From contig JAIUCV010000005.1 of NCBI GenBank assembly GCA_026724425.1, positions 41,079,784-41,143,783 of the forward strand: DNA of 64,000 bases. The letters run 5' to 3'. The notes below the pieces were generated by a model that saw nothing but the letters and a program-made list of their open reading frames with translations, did not search any database and had not been told where the DNA came from. Shown piece by piece: positions 45,495 through 58,439 of this stretch. Position 1 is the stretch's first letter. Every line of letters starts with the position of its first letter. Position numbers and translations under genes: made by a program. Source of the DNA: Erythrophleum ivorense. Its lineage: Eukaryota > Streptophyta > Magnoliopsida > Fabales > Fabaceae.

Positions 45495-46035
45495 ACCCAT
45501 AAGCCGAAATATATGAGCAACAAAAATGAATCCCAATTTTATTCAGATTCAAAACGAAAGCAAGGTAAATCAATGAAGAACATTTAAGAACTCAGCAGCA
45601 ATAACGCAATGAATGACGAACGGATGAGAGAAAACTCAACCCAAAACAAAAACCCATAATCAAGTTTCCCTCTAAAGCACTCATAACGAAATTAAACCAA
45701 CGAACAGGACACCTCAGTTAGAAAGTAGAAATCGACACCTGCTTGTGATCTGGAATACTTCGCCCATCAGCTCCGCTCGTAGATCGGTGCGGTTTTACGA
45801 AGCGTCTAAGCACAGTTCACTCGCGTTGATCAATCAACAGCTTTGCCGCCACTCCTTAGGGTTACCTATTGTATCATACACTTCTTGCGTTCTTTTCCTC
45901 TTTCGTCACTTTCAGCCTCTCAATCTCCGTTGCTTCGCTCTGCCCGCCGCCTCACTCCCCCAAAATTTCGCCCTGATTCTACTTCAGCCTCTTTCTCTAC
46001 TTTACCGAGCTCTCCGATCGGGAAAATCGTAGCCG
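45376..46035 (-). promoter_or_regulatory. 5' leader/promoter region of the PPR gene (duplicated elsewhere)
   Basis: Upstream of the PPR start, with a TA-rich stretch at 45461-45492 and a GC-richer segment at 45755-46030. Equivalent segments occur at 36420-36960 plus 37259-37394, and in two further partial copies near 38057 and 38466. Actual promoter and transcript start cannot be read from sequence alone. Confidence 0.5.
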
Positions 46036-46039
46036 TGTG

Positions 46040-48220
46040 TGTTGGGATATATTTTTAAATTATATTTGAAAAATAGAATATTCTAGATATTTGATGATAC
46101 TTTATTAATTTAAATTTTAAAATACAATCTTTTAAATTATACTCATTATCCCCTGATTTTTGAGATGACCAGACGATGTGGGCGAATCTTGTCGTCAGTT
46201 ATTGTAGATAAAAGATTTTTTTGTTTTATAAAAAAAAATCATAAACACTCGAAGAGAAGCTATAAAATAGTTGTTCACGAAAGAAGCATTTTTTAGTTTA
46301 GTTTTTTAAATTTAAAAATTTTGATAATATAAAACTCGAAATCAACTTTTATTACTCTACCATTCCATTTTTAAAAAATTAAATTTAAATATAATTATTT
46401 ATATATTTATTATTAAAATTTTTTAAATATATAATTTTTTAATTAAAATACAATAAGTTACAGTTTAATTGAAGAATTATATTTATAAAATTATATATTT
46501 ATTATAATAATATTAAAAAATTATATATATATATATCATATTTTAATTAAAGATCTAATAACAAAAATATAAAAATTTATAATTTTTTCCTTCTAATAAA
46601 ATATCTAGGAATGAGGATATTGCGTTTGAGGATTATCAGAGTTTAGAAGTGTTCAAAGGTTCGTTTTGATTCGGTTTTAAACCAAAATCAAATCGAACCA
46701 ACTTAATCGGTTTAGTATTTTGTTAAATCTTATCGATTTTAAATTCTAATTAATTTGGTTCGATTTTTATTCGGTTTGGTTCAGTTTAGTTTGATTTGAT
46801 TTATGTTTTTTTCTTTTACCCAAAAGTAATTTTTTTTTAAAAAAAATTATTCCTTATAATATGTAGAATTTAATTTCTAATATTCTACATATCTTAAAAT
46901 TTTGACCAATAATAACTTTGGAATAATTTATTATTTTTATTTTTTTTTTTTGCCTAAAAAAATTTCATACATTCACAAAAAAAAACTTTAAAAAATAAGA
47001 AAAAAGAGTAATATCTTATAATAAAATAGTATAAATAATTTGTATATTTTTTGAAACACATAAAAAATATAGCTTTGATACAAATTTAATTGATAAAAAA
47101 TTTTATTAATCTAAAAAAAATAAAATATTAAATTTTAATTAATTACAAGTTTAATAGTTCAGTTTGATTCGATTAATCGAATTAAATATAAAAAAAATCT
47201 ACAACTGAATCAATTTAATCGATTCTACAATCACAAAAACTAAACCAAACTAATTTTTAATCATTTTTATTTATATTTTAGCAATTTAGTTCAATTTAAT
47301 TTGAAATAATTGATTTAGTTCGATTTTGTTCACTCTCGTTGGAATTATTATTTGTTTCAAAAGCTTCGAATCCAATGAGCCTAAAGCTTCAAATCTAACG
47401 AGCAATGAGAAGCTAAGATATGACTGTATGATCAATGAGTAGGAGGGGGAGGAGAAGGCCAAAGATGAGGGAAAATTGATATCGATATAGTTGAAAAAAA
47501 AACACATTTAAAATATTTTATAAAAATAAAAAATTACTGAATAAGTTTTAAACACTTTATGACTTATTATTTTAAAACAATAGAAGAATAAAAAGAAATA
47601 ATGAATAAGTAATTATAATATCCTTAGTGTAAAAAGATATTAAAATATTTATTTTTTCATTATAAGTTGTTGAAAGAGTTTTTCAAAAATGCTCTTGATA
47701 AAAATATTATAATATTTTTTTAATTTTTAAGTTGTACAAAACATTTTTTAATTATTTTGTAAAAATATTAAAATAATGTTAATAAAACCATTAATTTTTA
47801 TTGTTTTTTGTAATCTTGTAATAAATATGGTTCATATTTTATTTATTTATTTCATTTTTAAATTATTATTATTATTTTGCAAAAATTATTTTTTATTTAC
47901 TATTAATAAAAAATATTATTAAAATATATGTTTTTTTTGCCTAAAATTATAAAATGTCTTAGATAGACATTTCAATTATCTAGGCTACAATTTCATAAAA
48001 CAGCATCTCATTTTATCAATTTTTTCAAATAAAATGCTCATTCCCACAATGAACTTTCCCGAGCCATAGGAATGGAAAACAAAATCTCCAACCAAATATA
48101 ATTTTAAGAGATTTCCATTCTCTTCCCTACTCCAAACATAACCTGTTGAATTTTTTTTTTAAATACTCTTAATAAAAATATAATAATATATTTTTAAATT
48201 TCAATTTGTAGGATAATAAT
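46040..48220. repeat. AT-rich duplicated block, copy D (interrupted)
   Basis: Collinear with copy A (32279-33745) at both ends, with about 700 bp of unrelated sequence in the middle (46641-47342). The order PPR leader, then this block, is the same as in copy B. Confidence 0.85.
46641..47342. mobile_element. Non-autonomous hAT-like element inside copy D
   Basis: Copies A and C run unbroken from GAGGATTAACAGAGT into the (A)GCTTCCCATC region; copy D has about 700 bp inserted after CAGAGTT. The insertion begins TAGAAGTGTTCAAAGGTTCG and ends, in reverse complement, AACGAGAGTGAACAAAATCG. The GTTCAAA-GGTTCGGTTT-like terminal words resemble common plant hAT MITEs. Interior text repeats GGTTCGATT/GATTCGGTTT variants on both strands. 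Target duplication is unclear (flanks GAGTTTAG and GAATTATT). No coding capacity. Confidence 0.65.
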
Positions 48221-48649
48221 TGGTGCAGTAGGGACGAAGAATAACATGAAGGGCTATGCTTGTAGTCAAAGGCATGTCTATTTAAACGCTATTCCATCGT
48301 GTACTAAAAAATAAATATTATCATAAGGTGAAAAGTTATTTTTTGTTGGCATGTCTTGCTTGATTTTGTTCTGTTCTTTTTTTTTTCTCTTCTTTTGAGT
48401 TTCAATCATGTGTTTATTATTGAGATGGAAAAATATTCTTTAGGATAGTTAATGATATAAAGGGAATGAGAATGTGAAAAATAGATAAGAGATATAAGAA
48501 ATAATATATATATATTCTTATTTTTATTTAATAGTATAAAAGCAATATATATATACACATATACAAATTATATTAACGAAATACATTTACATTATGACAA
48601 ACCAAATGCATTGTCATTTTATTACCTTTTCATCTAATATAAAGCCATG
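48221..48649. other. AT-rich DNA between copy D and the second RBK 5' flank
   Basis: No gene or repeat boundary recognised. Confidence 0.45.
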
Positions 48650-49110
48650 CATAAAATGTAGAATAGAGGACGCTGTTTCAAACACAACCACACTGAGAGC
48701 AACTTTCCAGAGAGTGAGAGTGAAACAAACAACTCTCCTTCTCTCTCACACACACAAAGAAGACACAAATAGAAGAAGAGAGTCAAAGAGATGTTTTTAG
48801 TTTTCTGAGTTTAAGGAATAGCGTAAAATGACTATGTTGTTGGGGCAGTAGAAATGGTTGGAGGAGCATAAATTATTTGTCTCTGTGTAACTTTGAAATG
48901 GCAAAAGGATGCCCTTTTTCCTATCACCACTAATGCTTTTCAATAGACAATAAAATAAACAATAATTGATCTAACATTCCTAAGTAAATATAATTTATAA
49001 AAGATATGTCAAAGTCATATCTTATTAGTTAGATTTATTCATTGGAAGCCCCGTGCTTTAAGTTGCAAGCAAATGTGATCTTAATTTTGTTGAGAACTAG
49101 TCGGTATCCG
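48650..49110. repeat. RBK 5' flank, copy 2 (no kinase exon attached)
   Basis: Aligned with 39690-40110 as described there, but the CDS side is missing: the expected exon 1 is not found to its left. Confidence 0.8.
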
Positions 49111-52100
49111 TATGCATGTGGTGTCTTTTTTTTTTTGGAAATTATCAATTCTTATAATAATGTTCATTTTAAAAGTGTAAAAATAAAATTTAATGTTTAA
49201 ATTACTCATTAATTGTTTCTATCTTCAAATGATTTATATTTGATAATTGTATATTTTAAACATTTATATAAGAGGTTTTAAAATATGTTTTGAATTCATA
49301 TTCTTAATAGATATAATTATTTTTTAAATGAGTAAATTTATTCAGTATAAATATAATCATAAAGTAACTCAATATCTATTAATTAATATTAAAAAATCAA
49401 CTTATCAAAGAATATTTGTTGAAAAATTGTTTTACATAATTATTTTTCATCTAACAAAATCAAATAAGACGTACTTTGATATCAATTGATAATCACACAT
49501 AGATAGAGTAAATAAATATAATATGTAGAAATTAAAGCAAAATGAACAAAAATTTCACAATTAAAAAAGTAAAGGACCAAGTAACCTCTAAAATTGAAAC
49601 GCACACAAAGTGAAACATGTAAATAGTATCCAATAGAAGGCCAATAGGCTAAAGAGGAGGCAAGCAAATATATATATATAATAAATATTATCCAACATGA
49701 ATAGTACTATGGTACAACATATTGAAATGCGAGAGTATAGTGAGTAATAGTAATACACAAATAAACTAAACAATTGAAATGAAAATTCTCCAAAGATGAA
49801 AGAGACAAATTTAGCAAACTATAAATAAAAGTAAAGGATAAGCAAATCACATGTAGATTTATCTTGATTTAATCCTTTTGGCCTATATCTAGTCCCTTGA
49901 AAATTTTGAGAAATTTTTTTCATTATAATCAGCAAATTTATAGAAATGATAATTTTTCCTTTGTTTTTATCATCAATACAAGTTTCCAAGTTTATTATAA
50001 ACTTATAGCAAGGTTTTATACAGTTGACTCTTAACTAAATTATTCATAATTTTATACAAATAAAAAATTCAATTTTCTTTTGAGATTCTTTTCTATACTC
50101 AAGATTTTGCTTCTGACAAGCAGATTAATCAAACCTTAAGTAACACTTTTACAAGATTTCAAAACACTTGCTTATTGACTTCTTTCAATATTCTTCTCTA
50201 CATTTGCACTTGAATTCTCATGTATATATAGGCTTTTAACATTTGCTAACTATTAGATATAAATATGATTATTCAACATTTTTTTGGGTGGAGTAGTCTT
50301 GCAACATTCAAATACTTTCACTTTTGCAATTATTGTTAGCAACGAATTATTTCCTTACAACCCATTTGATTAACTCATCATAAATGTCTTACAAAACTCA
50401 ATACATGAGTTAGAGAAACATTTTATTTAAATGTTATTGAACGAAAGCCATTACTCTTTTTGTTGTTTATGCACTAATAAATTTATCTTTTAATTAATTA
50501 TCACAGCTAGGCCATCCAAATCAAATGATTTATAAATTGGGCAATAGCATTTAAATAATATGGAATCCACAAAATGGGCCAGAATATTTAAATAGTTTTT
50601 AACATAAATAATATTTAAGTTTTGTTATTATCAAAATTTTGAATCCACAATCTTTGCCCAACAATAAAAATATAAGTATAGTAAACTTGAAATTTGTTAA
50701 ATCTACTAAAAAATGAATTTGACTAGCTATCAAATTTACACATAAGGATAATTATGAGTAGATGGTATATTTTCTATTCTTGGATTCATAGGTAAACAAA
50801 TTTTTACTTTCATTGAATCCTTGAATTCTCATATCTAGACTTATTTACTCAAAAAAATTTAATAATGAATAAATTTGTTTTCAAGTTGAAATTCATTTTA
50901 TGAAATCTATTAATATAAAATCACAAAAAATAAAATAAAATGTCTCAAAAACTCAAATAACTATTGATATAACTCAAAACCTATAAAATACTATTTGAAT
51001 ATTTTTTTAAAAATTTCTTTTGTAATATATTATATTGCTTAATATGTATATAAATGTATATATAGATATAAATAAATAAATATTTACTACAAACTTGAGG
51101 GGAGGGGGCTATTATATTACTTGGATTCAAACTCCTTAAAATACCTATAAAAATCCTCATATCCAAACTCACGCAAGCAAATTCGATGAATACCCATAAT
51201 GTATGAGTATTTTACTCATTTTTATTTATGCACAAAGAAAAAACTAAAGTCCAAGGAGTTAGCTTGATGATTTAGAAGATATATTCTCTATTTTGACTAT
51301 TTAAGTTTAAACTTGAGTGGGGGGGTAAGCTCTTAAAATTACATGAGACCTAATCTCACTTAACACACACAAATTTACTCGAAGATAGATACCCTTACCA
51401 TATAAGAAAAAAATAATATTGAAGGCTATTAATTGTGAATAAAAAAAATCTAGAAAGAACCCTTAAGAAAGCAAAGTTATTGGACACAACTTTGGCGGAA
51501 ATATAGGACATGAGTAACTTTTCTTCGTAGCGAAGAAAGCAAGGTCCATTACTTTGGAAACCTAATGTTTGATATTCAATGAATTTGAATAAATGACACT
51601 ATTTCATTAGTGTAAATAAAGTTGACTTTTGATGTTTATTTTCTTTGACTCTATAATGATTGGAAGCAGTTAATCGGTTTGTGGAAATATTTGCATTCTA
51701 CGTTAAATATTCCATGGCTTCAAAGATACCACTACTTTTGTTCTCATTGACCTCGAGAAACAAGAAGTTTAAAAACAAATATTTAGAATACGAAGTTTCC
51801 TTAAAATTTTTGCCACTTAAAGCCCTTTCTTATCTTTCAAATAATTTTTTAGAACTTCGAATAGATAATCAGAATGATAAAATCAAAAGATTTGATTTAT
51901 ACATTTCTAAGGTTGTTTACATTTGATAAAAATTTAAATAGATTTTTGTTGGATATATTAGAATAGTTGATTTTATTTTTAACGGTGAATTACCATATTA
52001 TATTCTTTAAAATATACTTGAATCTTCTTATTAAGTAAATGGCATAAAATTTTTTTCCTTATTGTTAAAAATAAAGGTAATTTACTTTAACTTTTTTTTT

Positions 52101-52452
52101 TCATATGTTTGATATAAATCTAAATGGTTGATTTTTATTTTTAACTACAAATTTCCTATACTTTTTACTTTCATAAAATATATCATAGTTAAAAAAACCG
52201 ACATAGATGGCATAAAAAGTCTTTTTTTGTAATGTCTACAATATAACTTAATATTTTTTGTTTTCTTAGAATGTGATGACCACTAGAATTTTGTGAGTAA
52301 TAGAAATTGTTAACATATAACAACTAATGTGAAACCTGTGCTATACATTGTATATCCATCTATTATATTATATTATAGATTAGGGGTTAGGAAATAATTT
52401 TAAGCAATTTAAAATTTAAAAATCATAATATGTATATTACAAATATTATATT
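49111..52452. other. AT-rich DNA without recognisable gene
   Basis: Open frames of 60-90 residues occur but show no family features. No LTR pair, terminal repeat or RNA gene recognised. Confidence 0.45.
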
Positions 52453-52560
52453 ATATCATATCATATCATATCAATATATAACTTATAAGTAATTTAATAT
52501 TTAAAAGTCTGAGTGTTCTTTTATATATATATATGTATGTGTGTGTGTGTGTGTGTGTAT
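52453..52560. repeat. Short tandem repeats: TATCA pentamer, then TA and GT runs
   Basis: TATCA repeated from 52453 to 52475, then TA run near 52521-52532 and a GTGTGT run at about 52537-52558. Useful only as marker sequence. Confidence 0.85.
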
Positions 52561-54320
52561 AATATCAATATCTTAACTATTTTTCAAATTTGGGAAGTGG
52601 ATATCATTTCGCAATCTATTTATTTCACTGCAATATATACCTTCTGCTGGCTTCCATATTGGAAAACCCTAATCTTTAGTTATATACCTGTTAGATTGAT
52701 GTTGCCTGAGTGGAAACAAAATTGAGATTGAGCATTTGAAAGCAAAATCAATTCTAGAAGGAAACAAGAAGTTTGTTAGTATGATTCTAGCAAGAAACAC
52801 AACAAAAAGCTACTCTTCGTGCAAACACTTCAGAAAAATGTGGCCAAATTCCATTTTAGTGGGAATCTCAACCAGGGAAGCCAAAGCCTCAAGCTTCTCC
52901 TTCTCCTTCGCCCAAATGGTGGGAATTAGGTCAGAAAGACAAACCTCAAGAACAAGACTATGTACCGCCACTGTCACCACGTATGCATGCGACCTTGCAA
53001 GTCCCTACACAAGGCTCAACCAAATATAGGTTTTGGCTTTGGAACAAACTCAAGAAAAGCCATAAGCTTAAGCTTAACATGTTTCTCAATCTTGTTTGCA
53101 ATGTCGTGCTTTCCCTTTCTTTTTTAAGCCATAAATATTGTTTCTTATGGATTCCTAAGTCGCTAAATAAATTTGCAATATATTACTGCAAATTCATTTA
53201 GTCCTTCTTCTTATTCATTTTTTCTTTCTTTCCCTATGGTAAAGTAAAAGAATGGATCGATGCTTCGAATTTACATCTACACAAACATTGAATTAACTAT
53301 CTGTTCATTTGGGGATATTATTTTTGGGAGATGTGTATATATATATATGAGGGATATTTAAATTACAAAGTCAATTCTTTCTTTTTCAAAAATATAAACT
53401 TATTCTCTAAAACTAAAATATCACCCAAATACTTTTAACAATAATATTATTTTTAATTAAAAATATAACTTATTAATAAATATATTTTTAAAAAATTTAT
53501 TTTAATATTATTTATTTTGTATTGAAAATTATAATTTTAACAAAATACTAGGATAATATATGATGGCTATCTTATCAAAAGTTTAAGGATAAGGATTAAA
53601 TTAAGAATTAAAATTACAAAGATCTAAGTCTTAAAATCATAAGAGTTAAATTAAAAATTGAGTAAAATCATAAGAATTATTTAACTTTTTTTTAAATTAT
53701 AAATGTGAGACTCAGTAAAGAATAGATATAATTATGGACGTAAAATTGTAGAGCTTCAAATTGAGATCCAAATTCAATGGCTCTGAGGTTTGCGCCCAAA
53801 ATTTTTTTGGGCTAATTGGGCTTTAAAAATTTTTTAATTGATACTAGGCCTAAATTAAATTTTGTATTTGGGCTAAATCAAACTCTAACACTAATAGGGT
53901 ACACAACGTAGATTTGTGACTATTGTAGCAATAAAGTAATGTAATCTACAATTCGTTGAGAATTCATATAAATTTAGAATAACTTATATATATATATAAT
54001 TCAAATTTTATATATATAGGAATTGTGGAAAAAATTATAATTATATTAGTAGTACTCTGACCATTTGATTAAGAACTAAACTTAATTATTGTTAATTATA
54101 TTCTTATTGTTATATATTTTTAATCAGAATATAATATATTTATAATTTAATTGAAAAATTATATAATTATTTACAAAAATTATATATATTATTATTTAAA
54201 AAATTATATATTTATCATATTATAATTAAAAAATTTTAATAAAACATAAACAATTATATATAAATTTTTTGTTTTGAGTAATTAGGTTTTAATTATCCCT
54301 GTTAGATAGGATGGAAAATG
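52561..54320. other. AT-rich DNA, possible unidentified frame at 52736-53029
   Basis: A 97-residue plus-strand frame lies in a less AT-rich patch at 52730-53030, but it has no recognisable domain and its reverse strand is riddled with stops. The AT-rich core shared by copies A-D recurs weakly at about 54110-54290. Confidence 0.4.
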
Positions 54321-54571
54321 CACGTGGATGATGGCATTAGAGTCACGTGTTTCAACAGTCCCACCGCTTCCAACAATTATACATGCTGTGTTTGGAAAAG
54401 TAGTGAAGTATCCTCAAACCATGTTTCATCAAAAATAAAAAATTAAAATTTTATTAAAACGTGATTTTTTAACGTATTTTCAAAAGACACACATTAGTTG
54501 GTGTTCACTGTTAATTACGCCTAACGCGTGGCATGACACGTGTAAACATCGCTGCATTGGCAAGTCACGTG
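54321..54571. promoter_or_regulatory. Cluster of four perfect G-boxes (CACGTG)
   Basis: CACGTG occurs at 54321-54326, 54344-54349, 54537-54542 and 54566-54571, with ACGCGTGGC near 54523 and GGCACGTAC near 54607. In plants such palindromes bind bZIP and bHLH factors and, as ACACGTGT, ABA-responsive factors. No coding region is recognised on either side, so the controlled gene, if any, is unknown. It could equally be a remnant promoter or a transposon end. Confidence 0.5.
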
Positions 54572-57049
54572 CTAATTGATCGTTTTGCTCCCCCCTGGAG
54601 GAGACGGCACGTACAATTCCATTTTCAAGGTTTGATGATCTTCATGTGGATGCGCCCTTTTCATTCCACCTGCTTAACATACTTCCTCAGTTTTCTCGTA
54701 TGAGGGTCTCACGGCTGTCGCGCTTTAATAAAATTCCTGAAGCTGCACACTTTAATTATTACTGTTTAAGAACTCAAATTTTAAAATATGACGTTTTATT
54801 TCCTCAAATTATTATAAAAATAAAATATTATATATTAATAAAATTAAATTTTAAAAAGTACACAATTTATCATGTAATACTTTATGTTTTTATTTGATAT
54901 GTTTTTGTTTCAAAATTAAGTAATTTTAAAATATTAATTTTAATTAATATTTAATGTTTAATCTTTTCTAATAATTTATAAAAATAAAATATTATGTATA
55001 TTAAAATTATAATTAGTAATAAAATATAACCAAATAAGAATTGTATGATGCAATTATCATGAGCTTTCCTTTTATAATAGAATCACAATCATTCGATCCA
55101 CGTATTGTGAACCATTACAACCCTTGTTGGACCCACATCTATGTCCCAACTCTTATAAGGTCGGAAGCGACTTTTCTCCAAGCATAGAATATTAAGGAAA
55201 AAAGAAGAGGATAATTTAAGCAATAACGAAACTACATATAATGAAAGTGAAACTTCAAAACAAAGGAGAAAGAGTGGAAGATGATGATGAAGTAATAATA
55301 AAATATAATCGAGGGATGGGCAACGAACATGAGGAATGATTCGTTTCTCTGATCACAAACCATGCTCTCACCAGTGCTTTTTCAAGAAGGGCCTGAGTGT
55401 TTTTTTTTAGTCATAAATGGATTATAATATAATTAAAGAGAGATAAAGAAAATAAAAAAAACATGTACAAAAGAAAAAATAAACTCTATATGTATTTTAG
55501 TCTTTTTATGTCACTCTCTTTTCAATTATATTATTGCATTACTATAAAGGATTTAATTTGTTTTAAAAACATAAGTTTGACCGTTTTGCTTAAATCTTCA
55601 GCCTTCAATTAAGAAAAATCCTTTAGCCAGCTGCCCAATCGCTCTTTATGTTAGTGAATTTGGGTTGTAGTGGGATTTTTCTTTTGAGTCCTCCACTGTT
55701 AGGTTAACCTGCTCCTTTCTATACTTTACTGCACACTGAAGGAATCAAACCCAAATGACCACACACTTCGGCACTGTGCTATGCAGCCCTCGTGTTCATT
55801 CTTTTCTCTGATTTGCTTTGTTGTGTAAAGAGAAATTATCAATAGATTTGGTTTATATAGATTACAATATATTAATTAAGTATACCTTTTATATATTTAA
55901 ATCTCAATTTATATTCATGTACCCTCATTATTTTTAATAATTAAATTCTTTTAGTGAAAATCTCGAAGTATATGTAATAATGATAAAAATTTAGGAAGTT
56001 TTTGGTGTTGATAAACAAAAAATTGGTGTACTCCTATTGGCCTAGGCTTACCCCACCTATAATTTTGGAGTGATCAAAGTGCCCTTGAGGGGCTCTAATA
56101 TAAATACTCTCAAATAACTATTCCTGTAAATTTAACTATTTTTAAATTACTCACTTTCTCTTAATTATTTTCTCTCCACCCATTATACTAGCTTGGACAT
56201 CGAAGTTGATAACAAAGCTCTCAACTGCACCTTATTGTTTTGCAAGACTTATAGAAATTCACATTACTAAAATTCAACTCCACAGGCCATAAAATGATTT
56301 GTCAAGTATATATTGTTATCTCATACACTACGATATCTTATAAACCATGATATGGAATACTATGTTATTTAAGAGACTTATGTTCAGCACGACAATTTCA
56401 AGTGATAATTTGTAAAAAAAAAAAAAGTGATGTAAAATCCCTATAATATTTTAGGGGCATAAGATACTATACGTAAATGATATGATTCTTAATATTTTGA
56501 TATTTTACTAGATGATAACATACCAAATATAAATATATTAAATATCAACTTCCATGTAAAATAACAAAATTAAGATAATGGTTTTACCAAGTCCAACTTA
56601 ACCTCACTTCTCCGGGTTTTGAGGACCTTTCCTGCTATCGGAAGTGAAATTCAATTGTTTTGTATTAGCACCTGTATATTGTCCCTATTCTAGCTTCTCT
56701 CTCTCATTTACATGTGGTATGTGGATGTGGGCTTTAGTTTTGTCGTCGAATTTGAATTGGTGGTTTGGTGCTGTGGCTGAGGGAGATTGTCGTTTGGGAT
56801 AGAGCAAGTTTCCGAATGGTCCGGGGTCAAAGTAACCACTTGGGTGGATGCTTCCATATTTTGTTGTCCAATCCTTCTTTCAATTATAGTTAAGTCTCAA
56901 CTATATTTTTAGTTTCTCTTATTTCATACAAATATTTATTTGAAAAATAATATTACTTTTATTTTTTTAAATCCAATTTTATTTTTCAATTATATTATTT
57001 ATTGATTAATTAATAATTATATATTTTAGAAAATAAAACCTTTTGTGAT
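54572..57049. other. AT-rich DNA, no gene recognised
   Basis: Somewhat less AT-rich patches around 55080-55400, 55620-55800 and 56580-56870, but no domain or RNA gene seen. Confidence 0.45.
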
Positions 57050-57690
57050 GACAAACTAGAGTTGTCACAAAAAGAATTTTCAATGAAATGATAAGTCACT
57101 AGTAAAGTTATTTTTAGTTGTGACTAATTGTCGCTAAAAAAAGTTTTAACATAAATAGATTTTAGAAACTAGGATAAAAAAAGTTTTAAAAGCTTTTATA
57201 GTTATTAGAGATAAGTCCCCCCTAAAACATTTTTAGTAGTGACATCTAGTTACTACTAAAATACTAAGGATTATCGCTAAAAGTTTTAGCACTAAGATTT
57301 GTTAGATTTCAAAAATAAATTTTTAGAGCTATCATAGCAATCTCCATTAAAGTCATTTTTTACAACGAAAATTGGTCATCTCTAACACTTTTAATGGTGA
57401 CCTCACTTTTAGTGGCAACCTTTAGAGGTGGCTTTTGAAGGTTTCGACACCAAAACTTCATAGATCCCTAAAAAGAAAAATAATAACTTTTGTGGTGACT
57501 AGAGATAAGTTGCTACTAAAAACTTTTAGTAGCAATCTTTATAAGTTACAATTAAAATTTTTGTCAAAATGATAAATACTATTTTAATAGCGACCTTTTG
57601 TGGCAATGAAAACAAGTTGCCACTAATATTTAGTGACAATTTTCTTTAGTCACCACTTAAAATCATCATTAAAATCATGTTTTTTATAAT
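57050..57690. repeat. Array resembling CACTA subterminal repeats, type 1
   Basis: Dozens of short words on the theme TAGT(A/G)(G/A)(C/T)(G/A)AC and its complement, such as TTTTAGTAGTGAC, GTTACTACTAAAA, TTAGTGGCAAC and GTTGCCACTAA, occur in both orientations with 15-40 base spacing. This is the arrangement seen in subterminal regions of plant CACTA (En/Spm-like) elements. No CACTA terminus was found next to it. Confidence 0.6.
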
Positions 57691-58439
57691 GCAAATAAGT
57701 AGACTTCATTATGATAGAATAGTGACGAATGCTTTCAGCAATTCCATAATTTAGTTTTAATATGGAGTAAAAGCTATAGATAAGACCTAATATTTATTAG
57801 AGTAGAATGACTTTCATTAATTTGTAGGTCCTAATGTTGTCTGTTTTGGCCACTTTGAAGCTAGATTTATCTTGACATAATTTAGTTATATAGTTGCAGT
57901 CAATGGTGTATATTTATTTCTTTGTTTCAGGTTGATATGGCTATCCATTTAAGCAGCTATCTATGTTGCTGACCAAGAAAATGCACAATGATAACAACAT
58001 GGTTTTGGTTTAGATGCCTTTATACTAGTATCATTAGGTTGAACCCTTCCTTGGTTTAACTTGTCCATTTTGTTAGTTGGTTTTTGTCTACAATATAAAA
58101 TTTTACAAGTAAATGTTTCATGTTTTAGGACTACATCATTGAACATGATGAAGGAGTTCTCAAATATTTTAAAAAGATCAAGTGGAGTAGATTAAACAAT
58201 TCCAAGGGATTCAAGCTATGATAGACTAGATATATTATAATATGTACAAAGTTTGACTTATTATAAAAATATATAACAAAATTGTACTTTTATTACCTTG
58301 GACAAAGGATATTTGTATTGAAAATTTACATTTTAAGTAATGAATTTTTTTATTTTTTTATTTGATAGCAATTAATCTTAAGATAATTAAAAAAATTGAA
58401 AGAAATAGAAAAAAGACTTTGTTGCAAATATGGGCGATT
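57691..58439. other. DNA between the two CACTA-like arrays
   Basis: No transposase text recognised. It may be element interior or old flank. Confidence 0.4.

Noticed and set aside
51660..51926. 88-residue plus-strand frame
   Set aside because: Low-complexity composition in AT-rich DNA, with no homology-like motif.
52736..53029. 97-residue frame in a less AT-rich patch
   Set aside because: No recognisable domain, no upstream promoter or splice evidence. Left as unassigned rather than called a gene.
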